Assembly: GCA_030272155.1 (NCBI GenBank)
Contig: CP126202.1
Coordinates: 2,108,001 to 2,172,000 of the forward strand
DNA from: Tetradesmus obliquus
Lineage: Eukaryota > Chlorophyta > Chlorophyceae > Sphaeropleales > Scenedesmaceae
Reading direction: 5' to 3'
Length of the DNA: 64,000 nt
In this document: piece by piece, positions 31,377 to 43,627 of the stretch
How positions within the stretch are numbered: the first letter of the stretch is position 1
How the letters are laid out: every line of letters starts with the position of its first letter
Notes under the pieces: generated by a model
Databases searched by the model: none
What the model saw: the letters and a program-made list of their open reading frames with translations, nothing else
What the model was told of the DNA's origin: nothing
Position numbers and translations under genes: made by a program

Positions 31377-34300
31377 AACAGCGAGCTGCGCTCTATCAAT
31401 GCAGGCAAAACTGAGGCTGCACTCACCCTCATCCTGCTCAACGGCCTGGGAGCCGAGTTCAACAACATCGTCGAGATCATTGAGTACGCGCCACAGCTGC
31501 CCGACCTGAACACAGTGATCGGCAAGCTGATGGTTGCGGAGAAGCGCATGGCGCCCCCCGGCGCGCAGGCCTACATCAGCCGCGCCATCCCACAGCAGCA
31601 GCTGCAGCTGAATGGGCGGGCGGGCGGGCGCGACCCGCGCGTGTGCTACTACTGCAACAAGCGCGGCCACATCAAGCGCGATTGCCGCATGCGGATTGAG
31701 GACGCAGCGCGCAACGGCCAAGGCCGCGGCGGCTTCAACGGCCGCGGTGGCTTCAACAGCCGCGGCGGCTTCAACAACCGAGGCGGCGGTCGCGGCAGCA
31801 GCAGGAGCTTCAGGGGCGGCGGCCGCGGTGGAGGCTACCGCGGCGGCAGGCAGCACAACAACCGTTTCAACGGCGCCAATGCAGGCAGCAACGGCAACGG
31901 TGGCAACGGCCGCGTGCTGGCACTGCCCGCCATCATCGATGAGGACCTGCACATCAACGCCATCCACTACAGCAACCGTCACCCAGGCAGCCAGCTTCCA
32001 GAGATCACGGCGATGCGTGGCCACTACTACTCCATCATCGCCGACACCGGCGCGGCGCGCCACATCGTGAACAACCTGAACTTCCTGTTTGATGTGTACG
32101 AGCTGGACAAGCCCGTCACCATCACCTGGGGAGACGGCATTACCAGCGAGGCGACCTGCGCAGGAAGCCAGCTGCTGATTTCAGATGGCCAGCCAGCTTG
32201 CATGCTGACGGAGTCACTGTATGTGCCGGACGCAACAGCCAACTTGCTGTCCATTCGCCAGATGACCAAGAAGGGTGTGGTGGCGGAGTTCAGCGACAAG
32301 TTCACCTGCAGCCTGGACGGCAAGGTGTTCCTCACAGGCGACGTAGTCGGCAACCTGTACAAGGTGCAGGGCTGCGTGGCTGCGACCAGCGATGTACCAG
32401 ACATTATCACTGGCAAGTTTTTCGGCAACTTACTCAACGGCTGCAGCAACAGCAGCAGCATCAGCAACAACAACGGCAACATCGTGGACGCCTATGTGGC
32501 CACAGCGCCCGAGACGGCTGAGCTGTGGCACAGGCGCCTAGGCCACCTGGGCTACGACAACCTGCAGCGGATGGCCAAGGAGGAGCTAGTGCACGGCATG
32601 AACATCCTGCCAAAGCACTTCTCAGAGAACAAGTACGACGCGTGCGACCCGTGCACGCTGGGCAAGCAGAAGAGGCTGCCATTCACAGGCACCTTCAGCG
32701 GCAGAACATCAAAACTGCTGGAATTGGTGCATACAGACATCTGCGGGCCCATCACCCCCATCTCCGTGGGCGGTAGCAACTACTTCATCTCCTTCATTGA
32801 CGACTACAGCGGTTACGCCGAGGTCAAGCTGCTGGACAGCAAGCAGGCCCTGGCACCGCTCATTGAAGAGGTGTTGACCCGCTGGATGATGCGCACAGGC
32901 TACGCAATTGTGCGTGTGCGCTCAGATGGCGGCATGGAGTACCTCAGCCACGCCACCAAGCGCTTCTACAAGGCCAACGGCATCACACAGGAGCGCAGCA
33001 TGCCGTATGCGCAGCAGCAGAACGGCGTAGCCGAGAGCTTCAACAGGACCATCATGGCCAAAGTCAGGCCCATGCTGGTGCAGTGTGGCATGGAGCAGGA
33101 GTACTGGGGCGAGGCACTCATGACTGCCACCTTCTTACAGAACCTGTCGCCCAAGGCTCACCTGCCCCTGACCCCGTGGCAACTGTACTTCGACGAGCAG
33201 CCCAACGTGTCCTTCCTCAGGGTGTTCGGCTGCAGGGCCTACGTGCGCGTGCCGCACAGCCTGCGCCGCAAGCTGGACATCATCAACAAGCCAGGCACCA
33301 TGATAGGGTATCCAGCAGACGGGCGGGGATACAGGGTTCTGCTGGATGACGACACTATCAAGGAGTCTAGGGACGTCATGTTCGACGAGTCCTTCTTCCC
33401 GGCACTGGACGACCAGCCCCCACCACTGGTGGACTACTCGGACAACGAGTCCGAGCTCGAGGAGGACGACGGTAACGACGACGGCAACGACGGTGGCGAC
33501 ACAGGAAATGGCGGCGACAGCAGCAGCGGCGCAGCAACTGGGCGCCCGCAGCGCAACCGCCGGCAGCCGGCACGCCTGCGCAACGAGGCACTCTCTGCAG
33601 AAGTTGTGGAGCCTCAGACCTATGAAGAGGCCCTCAACTCTGAGAACGCAGAGCAGTGGCGTCAGGCCATGGACGAAGAGATGGCCTCCCTCTACAGCAA
33701 CAACACATGGGCGCTGGAAGAGCCACCCCCGGGCATCACACCCATTCCAGTCAAGTGGGTGTTCAAGGTGAAGCGCGACGCGCACGGCAACATCGAGCGC
33801 TTCAAGGCACGCCTGGTGGCCAAGGGCTTCAAGCAGCGCGAGGGCATCGACTATGATGAGGTGTTTGCGCCTGTGGGCAAGCACTCAACCATGCGGGCAT
33901 TCATTGCCATGGTGGCGGAGCTCGGCATGGAGTTCCATCACCTCGACATCAAGACGGCCTTCCTCAACGGCGAGCTGGCTGAGCACGAGCGCGTGTTCAT
34001 CATGCAGCCGCCTGGCTATGAGAACGGCTCTGGCCTGGCATGCCACCTGGTCAAAACGCTATACGGCCTAAAGCAGGCGCCACGCGCCTGGCACGAGCGC
34101 CTGCACAAGGAGCTGGAAATCCTGGGCTTCAAGGCCTCTGATGCTGACCCCAGCCTGTTCATCCAGAACAACAAGACCAGCAACACCTACCTACTTACCT
34201 ACGTGGACGACATCCTGATCGCGGCACCAACCATCAGTGCAGTGGAGAGCATCAAACGCAGCCTGATGAGCGTATTTGACGCGCGCGATCTGGGCGAGAC

Positions 34301-35150
34301 CAACCACTACCTGGGCATCAACATCATCCGAGACCGTGGGAGCGGCACCATCAAGCTCTCACAGGAGCTCATGATTAGGGAGGTGGTTGAGCACTACGGC
34401 CTGACTGAGGCCAAAACGCTGTCCACGCCGCTGAGCCATTCCATCAAGCTCAGCGCAGGAGACGGCGATCTGCTAGACACGGAGACCTACCCATACAGCC
34501 AGCTCATCGGCAAGCTCATGTACATCATGGTGTGTACGCGGCCCGACATCGCATACGCCGTGGGAGCGCTGGCGCGCTACATGAGCAAGCCGCGCATGCC
34601 ACACTGGCAGGCCGCGCGCGGCTTGGTGCGCTACCTGGCTGGCACAGCAGATTACGGCATCACCTACGGCACCAGCAAAGGCGAGCTGGTGGGCTACTGT
34701 GACGCAGACTACGCCGGCGACGTCGACACGCGCCGCTCTACCACCGGCTACGTCTTCATGAAGGGCGGTGGAGCCATCACATGGCAGAGCAAGCGGCAGC
34801 AGACCGTCGCAGGATCAACAACGGAGGCTGAGTACATGGCAGCCGCAGGAGCTGTCAAGGAGGGCCTCTTCCTGCGCAAGCTGGAGGGCGCCCTGAACAA
34901 CAAGATCGGCAGCATCAACATTCTGGCAGACAACCAGAGTGCCATCAAGTTGCTGCGCAACCCCATCTCATCCCTACGCAGCAAGCACATCGATGTGATC
35001 CACCACTTTGCACGTGAGCGTGTCATGCGCAAGGAGGTCACTTTCAGCTACGTGAAGACTGACGACCAGCTGGCGGACATCATGACGAAGGCCCTGCCAG
35101 CACCCAAGCACGACAAGTGCACAGCTGGCATGGGAGTCGGCCCCGTGTGA
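31377..35150 (+). CDS. Copia gag (3' part) and pol polyprotein
   Basis: This continues the gag frame interrupted at 22714. In order it has the Gag end and zinc knuckle CYYCNKRGHIKRDC (near 31645), an RGG-rich stretch, and protease YYSIIADTGAARHIV (near 32030). Integrase follows with HRRLGHL ... CDPCTLGK zinc ligands (32530-32665) and core residues in HTDICGP, RSDGGMEY and GVAESFN. RT follows with WVFKVKRDAHGNIERFKARL and YVDDILIA (near 34200). RNase H has GYCDADYAGD, STTEAEYMA and LADNQSAI. The stop is at 35148. No frameshift or stop is seen. Because the 5' part of gag is displaced, this copy cannot make the full product, but the sequence looks recently active. The RGG-rich region after the zinc knuckle is longer than usual. 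Confidence 0.93.
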   Translation, partial: NSELRSINAGKTEAALTLILLNGLGAEFNNIVEIIEYAPQLPDLNTVIGKLMVAEKRMAPPGAQAYISRAIPQQQLQLNGRAGGRDPRVCYYCNKRGHIKRDCRMRIEDAARNGQGRGGFNGRGGFNSRGGFNNRGGGRGSSRSFRGGGRGGGYRGGRQHNNRFNGANAGSNGNGGNGRVLALPAIIDEDLHINAIHYSNRHPGSQLPEITAMRGHYYSIIADTGAARHIVNNLNFLFDVYELDKPVTITWGDGITSEATCAGSQLLISDGQPACMLTESLYVPDATANLLSIRQMTKKGVVAEFSDKFTCSLDGKVFLTGDVVGNLYKVQGCVAATSDVPDIITGKFFGNLLNGCSNSSSISNNNGNIVDAYVATAPETAELWHRRLGHLGYDNLQRMAKEELVHGMNILPKHFSENKYDACDPCTLGKQKRLPFTGTFSGRTSKLLELVHTDICGPITPISVGGSNYFISFIDDYSGYAEVKLLDSKQALAPLIEEVLTRWMMRTGYAIVRVRSDGGMEYLSHATKRFYKANGITQERSMPYAQQQNGVAESFNRTIMAKVRPMLVQCGMEQEYWGEALMTATFLQNLSPKAHLPLTPWQLYFDEQPNVSFLRVFGCRAYVRVPHSLRRKLDIINKPGTMIGYPADGRGYRVLLDDDTIKESRDVMFDESFFPALDDQPPPLVDYSDNESELEEDDGNDDGNDGGDTGNGGDSSSGAATGRPQRNRRQPARLRNEALSAEVVEPQTYEEALNSENAEQWRQAMDEEMASLYSNNTWALEEPPPGITPIPVKWVFKVKRDAHGNIERFKARLVAKGFKQREGIDYDEVFAPVGKHSTMRAFIAMVAELGMEFHHLDIKTAFLNGELAEHERVFIMQPPGYENGSGLACHLVKTLYGLKQAPRAWHERLHKELEILGFKASDADPSLFIQNNKTSNTYLLTYVDDILIAAPTISAVESIKRSLMSVFDARDLGETNHYLGINIIRDRGSGTIKLSQELMIREVVEHYGLTEAKTLSTPLSHSIKLSAGDGDLLDTETYPYSQLIGKLMYIMVCTRPDIAYAVGALARYMSKPRMPHWQAARGLVRYLAGTADYGITYGTSKGELVGYCDADYAGDVDTRRSTTGYVFMKGGGAITWQSKRQQTVAGSTTEAEYMAAAGAVKEGLFLRKLEGALNNKIGSINILADNQSAIKLLRNPISSLRSKHIDVIHHFARERVMRKEVTFSYVKTDDQLADIMTKALPAPKHDKCTAGMGVGPV

Positions 35151-35429
35151 GGCGGCCGTGGGAGCTAAGAGGAGAAGACATTAGGCAGCATGAGGCTGCG
35201 TGGATTAGGCAGCAACCTGGCTGCGTTGTATAGATTGTACCCTCACTTGCATTCGACAGTATTGCAACAGGTACCTTTCGTGTGAGCATGCCATTGGGAA
35301 GTTACACTACCCCATCATGTCTCAGTTGCAAAGAGAATTGTTCCTTGCAGATGTTTGCAGAAGTATGCATTACATGTCTAGATTAATATGACGCATGTGT
35401 GCATGCCTATTATGCAGTCTGCGTGGGAG

Positions 35430-35842
35430 TGACAAAATGTGTTATTACAGCCTGCATACTGCAGCACACAGTTTGCCTCGGCACTCTACAATGCTACTCG
35501 CATATGACAGAGTGCCAAGTGATTACGCTCTGCAAAGAGCCACATACATACTTTAGTATATTATCAGTATCACGTATATTGCTGTGTTGTCAGCAATGGA
35601 GCAGTTCTGACGGAGAACCACCTGTGGTCCTATTCCACAGGCAGCATACTACGCCTGGTCCGTGGTATGATGGACCGACCTCTTTAGTGGGCTTTTGCCC
35701 CTTCGGTTGTGCCTCCTGTCTATTGGTCTTCTAGGCTCCAGCCTATATAAGCAGTGTCACCGGCAGTGAACTGTAACAGAGTATACCGAGCGGCACAAGT
35801 CTTTGGCAGACTTGTCCTACTGACGACGCAGGAATTTTCTCA
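35430..35842 (+). repeat. 3' LTR of the copia element
   Basis: It is the same as the left LTR except for one base, with an intact CTATATAAGC TATA-like box. It is followed by the TGCAA duplication. Confidence 0.93.
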
Positions 35843-35847
35843 TGCAA

Positions 35848-37623
35848 GGCAAGCACTTTATATGCGAGAAGCAGACGCGGTTGCAGCTCAGCCCAGCAGC
35901 AGCACATGACCTTAACTGGTGGGCCGGCACAGCACTGCAGTATAAAATTGGTACAACCTGCAAGCAGGTCAATCATTTCAACTAGATGCAGCATAATGAG
36001 TACTCACATGGCTAGAAGTGGTCCCCCAAAATGCATGCACATGTTGCAGCGGTCGGTTCAAAGCTGTTGCAACAGCTCCCAGATTATTATCGTGCCTAAT
36101 CAAGCAACCGCGCATCACAAGCATGCCTTCTGTGCAGTGGCATATGACACATCATACTGAGGTGGTTACATGTGAGTCCTCACAAATCTGCTGGTCATTG
36201 GCTGGCACAGCCAATGTTGCCGACCAGTGCCTGGCTGTGGCATACAATGCTGGCCACCCTCCCAATAATAGTAGGATCAATCAATTAGCGCCCTCTTTCA
36301 CACGCATACATGTAGACAGCAACTGCAACTGCAGACTCTCTGTTATCAGCTGCTACTTCAGTGCGTAGGTCACCCACGCAGCTGCCTCTGAAGCAGCTCC
36401 CTGTCGCAACACTGATGTTTTGCGTCACCACTAATTGCTCAGCATGCAGACCTGCCTATTGCTGCAAGTATAAGAGCATGGATGCAGAAGGCTGCTGCTG
36501 CGAAAGCCTTGGGGCAGTGGGGGCTGCCGAGTGCACACCGAACACCTGCGCACAACAGCAGGTGGCTTGGCATCACAGCATGAGGTCAGTGGTTAGCACG
36601 AGCAGCAGCGGCAGTCGACATTTAAGCAGTGAAAGAGTGAGCACGAGGAAGCAAGCAATCGGCTCAAGCTGGAGCACTTGCCGGAACACCAGAGTGTGCA
36701 AGATGCTGCATGGTGTGCTGCACTGTTGGCAAGCTGCAGATTTTTGTGTGCACATGTACTGTGAGGATGCTTGCAATGCTGCACACCTGCGCCTGCTGGG
36801 CCACTCTGCTCATGCATCATGCAAAACACCATGCTGATGCGATTCAGCAAACAATCAGCACAAGGCTCCCGCCGGGAGTTGAACCCGCAGCAACACAACG
36901 CCCAGCCAAGCAAGCACAGCAGCACAGGCCTTGACACACACCAGGGATGTGTGCTAGGGAGGCTGTGCAGCAGGCAGCCATGTCAGAGCAGAGTGTATGC
37001 TAGCCCCCAACCAATACATGCCCTCAACACGTGCCGGCCAAGGCAGCAACATTCTGCTCAGGACAACAACATTATCACACACACACCAACACAACACAGC
37101 TTACCTCTTGTACCAAGCATGCAAGGGGAAGAACCACAACAGCAACATCACACCAACAGGCCGGGCACGTGCAGGGACATGCAGGGGGCGCAGCAGCAGT
37201 AGCTCTCAACCTACAGCACTGTGGGTTTCCCGGGGTGATCCCTCACCCTAGTACTAACCACAGCCCGCCACAGTCACTTCCGAGGTCTGCAGAACCCTCA
37301 CACCCAGGGCGGCAAGCTGTCATTATAACAGCGCATTTGACTGTTATAACAGGGGGCTTGCAGGAACCTGGGTGTGTGATGAGGGCTGCGTGGGATCGGG
37401 TGTTTGAAGTGGCGGTAATAGCCGTAGGCCTAGGCAGCACCGCACAATGTACGGTGCAAGTGAAACACACACATACACGCGATGCTTTGTGCGAGTGCAG
37501 CCCACACCATCCAAATCTGCCTTTTTTGCTCATAACGTTTCTTTTTGTACACACAAACCTGACCCCTGTTGCAGCAGGGCAGCCTTGCAGCTGCAGCTGG
37601 CTCAGTTTTGCTTGGGGACCGGC
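35848..37623. other. Spacer between copia element and MBD gene
   Basis: No gene is recognised. Several short frames (for example 36361-36837) show no family features. A stretch on the minus strand near 36865-36888 resembles only the T-arm of a tRNA. Confidence 0.35.
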
Positions 37624-39047
37624 TCAGATCACTTCGCCAGCAGCAGTGGCAGCACTGTCTCCTGCGCTGCTGTTGCTGCTCCTGCTAGCCATCTTGCTGG
37701 CAGCGATCTGGCTGGCTAGCTCCCGCAAATTTGCACGCCAGCTGGGCAGAGCCTTTGGCTTCCGCGGCTTGCAGGAACCCCCCTGCTGCTGCTGCTGTGT
37801 TGATGCTGCTGGCAGCAGCAGGCTTGAGCATGCGCTGCTGCTGCTGCGGCTGACGCTGCACACCTCGACTGCTGCTGCTGCAACAGCAGAGGCAGTGCTG
37901 CAGGTGGTGGTGCCGCTCACACAAGGTGTGGCTACACCCCAGCGCTGCTGCTGCTGCTGCAGGCCTGATGCCGTATCTGCACTGCTGGTAGTGCTGGCAC
38001 TGACAGCAATGCAGCTGACAGCGCCCAGGGGTGCTGCTGCAGCTGCATATTTGGCTGCAAGCATTGCCTTGGTGCGGCGCACTGGCTGCGGAGGTGGCGG
38101 CGGCATTGACTGCACATCTTGCTCTGCACGCTGCTGCTGCTGCTGCGGGCTGCTGCAGGACGCTTCTGGCACTGCTGCTGCTGGTGTTGCTGCTGCAGCA
38201 GCAGTAGCGGCTGTCGCTACAGAGTCGCTGCTGCTTGCAGGAACTGCAACCCGCTTGCTGGCACTGCCACTGCTGTGCAGCTGCACGGGTGTGATTGATG
38301 TCACCTGCAGGGGGCGCTTCATGCCAGCTGCTGGGGTGCCACTGCTGCTCTGCTGCTGCTTTGGCTGAGGCTCAGGCAGCAGCAGGAACTCGGCCACCTG
38401 TTTGTGGCTGCGGAAGGTCTTGCCACAGGGACTGTAGTAGTACTGCAGAGTGAAAGTAAGACAGCAGAGACAACATCAGTGATGAATGCAAGGAAACTTC
38501 TACCAAGCCGTGGCTGCTGTCAACAGAAAGGTAAGGCATGCTGGCGTTGACTGGATCAGAGAAGGCTGCAACGGTAAAGGCGCTACTCACGTTGTCTGTG
38601 GTGAGGCCCAGGCGACTGTTCCTGCGGGTGGTGGTCCTGAAGCGCAGCTTGCAGTCCCAGCCATCTAACAGCTTTCCACCTGCAGAACACCAAAAACTCA
38701 TGTCAGCTGTGAATCGCAGCAGCGTGAGCTGCACCCAGCAGAGCACGCTCAAGAAGGCGTTGGAAGCACAGAGCTCAGCAGCAGAGGCCAGTGCACCCAC
38801 CGCAGCTCTCAACGTATGCATGTAGGTGGTTCATCGCCCTTGTAGTCTTTTGAGCCTGCTCAGCCTGCGAGAGGAGAAAGCCGCCTCAAGTCAGCAAGAT
38901 GGATGGGGGCCGCAAGCCAGCAGGGTCAAGCCTAGGCAGACGGCTGCTCACCGGCGAAGGTAACCGGCACTGATCCATTTCTGCAAGAGGTCCCGCCTCC
39001 TGTTGTGGCGCAGGCAGAAAGAACACATGGCTGCCGGGGAGCGCCAT
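37624..39047 (-). CDS. Methyl-CpG-binding-domain (MBD/TAM) protein
   Basis: Four exons: 38952-39047, 38801-38864, 38591-38679 and 37624-38442, 356 codons with stop and all phases consistent. The MBD spans about residues 55-105. GKLLDGWDCKLRFRTTTRRN lies in exon 3 and YYYSPCGKTFRSHKQVAEFL starts exon 4. This is the core of the MBD fold, which in plants and animals binds methylated CpG or acts as a chromatin adaptor. The upstream part holds a short helix (AEQAQKTTRAMNHLHAYVES). The remaining 250 residues are low-complexity Ser/Ala/Gln with basic patches (KRPLQVTS, VRRTKAMLAAKY, KPRKPKALPSWRANLRELA) and are probably nuclear. Methyl-DNA binding cannot be judged without a structure-based alignment. 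The ATG chosen is the first in the exon that fits. The gene is divergent from nitrate reductase. No exon echoes are seen. Confidence 0.83.
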
Positions 39048-39545
39048 CTTGCTGTACTCCGGTGTACTCCGGCAGACACCTGATCCACTTTCACACGAAC
39101 TTGGCGAACTGTGCACAGCTCACTGTGCGAGTCTTGGGGCTACAGCAGTGCCCAGTGACCCTAAAAATGACAATTTAGGTTTCGCCTCGAGACCTCGAGG
39201 GTGAAGACCTGCGCATCAATTTATATTATTAAGGTCATGATGAAAAAGTAAACCTTAAGTTTGTTGCGTTTGTGGTGCACTCAAGTGTAGGAGCTGGCTA
39301 GGTGTGTGGCCTCTTGGTAGTGGTCCCAGCCCTCTGCACCCAACCCGGCGTGGCCCATCCCCAGCATAAATGTGTAGCCCCACGCTACGTTCAGCTGCTC
39401 ACGAAATTCTCAAGTCGAATGCGTGACAATCTAAAGTCAAGGAATTGAGCACATGTCCTTGTCCTGGGCCCCGTGATCGATCAAGCAGTACGCCGCATCC
39501 GCACGTGCGCTTCTCTTCAGCAAAACAAGGACCAAAACAGCAACA
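39048..39545. promoter_or_regulatory. Divergent intergenic region between MBD gene and nitrate reductase
   Basis: The 498 bp lie between the two start codons. An AT-rich segment, ATTTATATTATTAAGG near 39219, could serve as a TATA element for nitrate reductase. Nitrate reductase is typically nitrate-induced and ammonium-repressed in green algae. No named regulatory site can be assigned by eye. Confidence 0.4.
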
Positions 39546-42248
39546 ATGACGGTCGCTACGCTTGCTTCTAGCGTGGCGCAGACAGTAGGAGGAGCTCCAG
39601 CAGAGGACGCACTCGTGCAAGGCACAGCAGACTGGGACCTGCATCTGCCTGCAACCACAGTGGACTCAAAGGATGCCGACACACCAGACGCATGGGTGCC
39701 ACGTGACCCCAGGATTCAAAGGCAAGGCGCAGCATTGGGGCTTGGTGCTGCTGCTGACATTCCTGCAAGCATGAGGCGGCACTGCCTGTGACTCACCTGC
39801 TGCTTCGGCTGCTGCTGCTGTCATGCTAGCCCAGCATCAGGCTGCAAAGCTTTGACAATGTACTGTGTAAATAATGAACGAGCTTAGGAGGGTGTGCAGC
39901 AGCTTCAGCTGCATGTGCGTGCATGCAGCCAGCACAAACCCTGAGCTCAGGCTGCTCAGCAGGCGGATGTGCCTCCCCCTAAATGCCTAAGGCAGGTGCA
40001 GCACCATCTGCCCGACACCACAGCTACCTGCGGCAGCTCCCATGAGCCATGATGTGTTCAGCTCCAAAGGCTGTTTGCTGCTTACACACTCAATCCATGT
40101 GATTTGTGCATGCAGCTGTACTCACCAGCCTGTCATTACATCCCTCCTGCAGGCTGACTGGGCGCCACCCCCACAACTGCAAGCCCCCCATGAAAGTGCT
40201 GATGGCAAGTGGCTTCATCACCCCTCCAGTCAACACAACGCTAAACCCCCTGGTTTTTCCCCATGCTGCTGCATCTACAGGCTCACTGGGCGCCACCCGC
40301 TTAACTGCGAGCCTCCAATGGACGTGCTCATGGCAAGCGGCTTCATCACGCTGCTTGAGCAAACTTAGATCAAACTTTGACCCGGCTTCCATGCCTTTTC
40401 TGCAGGCTCACTGGGCGCCACCCCCTCAACTGCGAGCCCCCAATGGATGTGCTCATGGCTTCTGGCTTCATCACCCCTCCAGCCATCCACTACGTGCGCA
40501 ACCACGGCGCTGTGCCCAAGCTGTCCTGGAGCAGCCACAAGATTACACTCAACGGCCTGGTGGAGAAAGAGCTGAGCATCAGCATGGACGAGCTGGTGGC
40601 GATGCCAAGCGTCACAATCCCAGTGACGCTGGTGTGCGCAGGTGGGCATGAATGCATAGATTCTGGCTTGAACCCAATTTGGAAGCAGTAAAGTTGTCCG
40701 TGTGGCTGAATAGTTTGATCTGCCTGTGCCCAAGCTGTCCTGGGCCAGCCACAAAATAGCGCTCAACAGCATGGTGGAGAGGGAGCTGACTGGACGAGCT
40801 GGTGGCGATGCCTTCAGTCACAATCCCTGTGACGCTGGTGTGTGCAGGTGGGCATGAATGCTTGTCAATGTGTAGATTCTAGTTTGGAGCCAAATTGTTG
40901 GCAGCACTGCAGTTGTCCGTGTGGCTCAATAGTTTGTTTCGCCTGTGCCCAAGCTGTCTTGAGCCATCCACAAGATAACACTCAATGGCCTGGCAGAGAA
41001 AGAGCTGAGCCGCTGATGATCAGCATGGATGAGCTGGTGGCGATGCAAGAAGCGTCACAATCCCCGTGACGCTGGTGTGCGCAGGTGCGTGCATTCTGAA
41101 TGAATGTAGAGGGCGCATTGGTGCCAGGTAGCCTGTCCTGCAAACCTCGACAAGAGCTGCTGCAACCGCTGCTGCGGCAGACAGCCGGGGGAAGCAGGCG
41201 AACGTGCCCAACAAGGGCTTTGGCACACCTGTGCTGCAATCTGTCCTGCAAACTCTCACAATCCCTGCTGCTGCTGCAGGCAACCGCCGCAAGGAGGAGA
41301 ACATGCTGAAGAAGAGCATCGGCTTCAACTGGGGGCCCTGCGCAGTGTCCACCAGCCACTGGACCGGCGTGCGCCTGGGCGACCTGCTGCGTGCTGCTGG
41401 CGTGAAGCAGGGAGGCGCGTATGTCAGCTTCAGGGGGCCCACTGGCGAGCTGCCCAAGGGCGATGACGGCAGCTACGGTGAGCTACAGCGCAGTGCTATG
41501 GTTGTGGTGTTCTATGATGTTATGCGTGCTGCTGGTGTGAAGGAGGGTGGCAGCTATGTGAGCTTCAGGGGGCCTACAGGGTAGCTGCCCAAGGGAGATG
41601 ATGGCAGCTACGGTGAGCCTTCCTCTGCTGTCGTTGCGCAGTATTGCTTTCTTTGCAAACGACGTGCTAACGCTGCAAGCGACCTGCTGATGGCTTATAG
41701 GCAGAACAGGCGCTGGCTCACACCCGACCACGGCTTCCCAATTCTTGACCTTATGTTCCTGCATGTTACTGCTGCTGCCTCTGCCTTGTTTCACACCCTG
41801 TCCTGCAGGCACCTCGCTGGCAATGCACTATGCGCTGGATGACGCAAATGACGTGCTGATCGCTTACAAGCAGAACGGGCGCTGGCTCACACCAGACCAC
41901 GGCTTCACAATGCTCGACCCTATCGTTGCCTGCCTGCTGCTGCTACTCATGCTGCTGTGTCTGCTGCTCTCCTTTTGTTCCTGCAGGCACCTCGCTGGCG
42001 ATGCACTACGCGCTGGATGACGCAAACGACGTGCTGATCGCCTACAAGCAGAACGGGCGCTGGCTCACCCCAGATCACGGCTTCCCGGTGCGCATGATCA
42101 TCCCGGGCTTCATCGGCGGCCGCATGGTCAAGTGGCTGGCGGAAATAACAGTTACGGCGGCCGAGAGTGACAACTTCTACCACTTCCACGACAACAGGGT
42201 GATGCCGCCGCACGTGGATGAGGAGCTGGCGAAGAAGGAGGGTGAGTG

Positions 42249-42302
<54 letters not shown>

Positions 42303-43462
42303 CATGCAGATCGCTGTAGACCTTGTGTTGATGATAGTCTGGCTGGGACTCACCACGTGTGACACTTGATATGCAAGGAGCTGTGCATGGCACTACTTTG
42401 CTACTGCTGCTACTGCTGCTGCTGCCTTTTCTATGGTGTTATGTGGCCTTGCAGCATTGTCGCACATCGACTGCAATGTGACTATTCTTGCCCCAACTGA
42501 GAATGATGCCTGCTGCTGCTGTTGCTGCTGCTGCCACTCCTCGCTCAAATCAGGCTGGTGGTTCAAGCCGGACTTCATCATCAACGAGCTCAACATCAAC
42601 AGCGCCGTCAGCAGGCCCTGGCACGACGAGGTGCTGCCGCTGGGCACAAATGTGACCTACCCCATGAGCGGCTACGCATACACAGGTGGGTGGGGTGATA
42701 CTGTCCTCAATATGTCACTCAGCAGCAGCAGCAGAAGCAGCAGCAGCAACAGCAGCAGCAGCAGTAGCAGCAGGCTCTTGCACACTGAGGTGCTGCCGCT
42801 GGGCAGTGGTGTAACCTAGACATGAGCACTTGCGCATGCACAGGTGCGTGGCTGAGGGTACAACTAGCAACAAACACAATCATCACTGGTCTGCTGCTCT
42901 TGATCTCACAGCTGCTGCTGCTGCTGCTGCTCCTGCTGCTGCTCCGCAGGTGGCGGCCGCAAGATCATCCGCGTGGAGGTGTCCCTGGACGGAGGCAAGC
43001 TGTGGCGGCAGGCGGAGATCACCCGCTTTGAGCAGCCCAACCCTGCGGGGAAGCTGTGGTGCTGGATCTTCTGGCACTTTGAGGTGCGTATAGGGCCTAC
43101 TATAGTTTAAACCTGGCTTGTTTGGGCTCGCAACCAAGGCTAGTAAGGATCCGTCCTGGGGGGAAGCTGTGGTGCTGGATCTTCTGGCGCTTCGAGGTGC
43201 GCGCAGCTGCTGCTGCTGCTGCTGCTTCTGCTGCAGTGTGCGGATTGAGGTGATAATTGATTGTGGCTTAATTTGAGCATGCAGCATGATGAATGTACGA
43301 GGTTAATTGGGACATGCAACGATATCTCTGCTTGTGGTTTGCTGCTGCTTCTGCTGCTGCTGTCGACCGCAGGTGCAAACGGTGGAGTTTGCGCGTTCAG
43401 CGGAAGTGCTGGTGCGAGCGTCAAACAGCAGCATGAACAACTGCCAATTACACTGACGTACA

Positions 43463-43497
<35 letters not shown>

Positions 43498-43596
43498 CAA
43501 CCGCATGTGCAAACGGTGGAGTTTGCGCGTTCAGCGGAAGTGCTGGTGCGAGCGTCGGACAGCAGCATGAACAACTGCCAATTACACTGACGTACA

Positions 43597-43627
<31 letters not shown>

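Larger units (their letters stand above)
19798..35842 (+). mobile_element. Ty1/copia LTR retrotransposon, young, interrupted by a nested element
   Basis: Two 413-bp direct repeats (19798-20210 and 35430-35842) begin TG and end CA. They are flanked by a 5-bp target duplication TGCAA (19793-19797 and 35843-35847), so the copy is complete at both ends. By eye the LTRs differ at one base. The gene order gag, protease, integrase, RT, RNase H is that of copia. The sequence immediately before the right LTR, GTGGGAG, is the likely polypurine tract. Removing the nested insertion (22715-31375 plus one TSD copy) leaves about 7.4 kb with an open gag-pol frame. An unusual extra ORF lies between the 5' LTR and gag. 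Confidence 0.93.

Noticed and set aside
35399-35734. 111-codon frame inside the copia LTR, also present in the left LTR
   Set aside because: It begins outside the LTR in one copy, has no domain, and is explained by LTR sequence identity.
36865-36890. tRNA-like T-arm on the minus strand (GGGTTCAACTCCCG)
   Set aside because: No matching 5' acceptor strand, D-arm or anticodon arm lies at the right distance.
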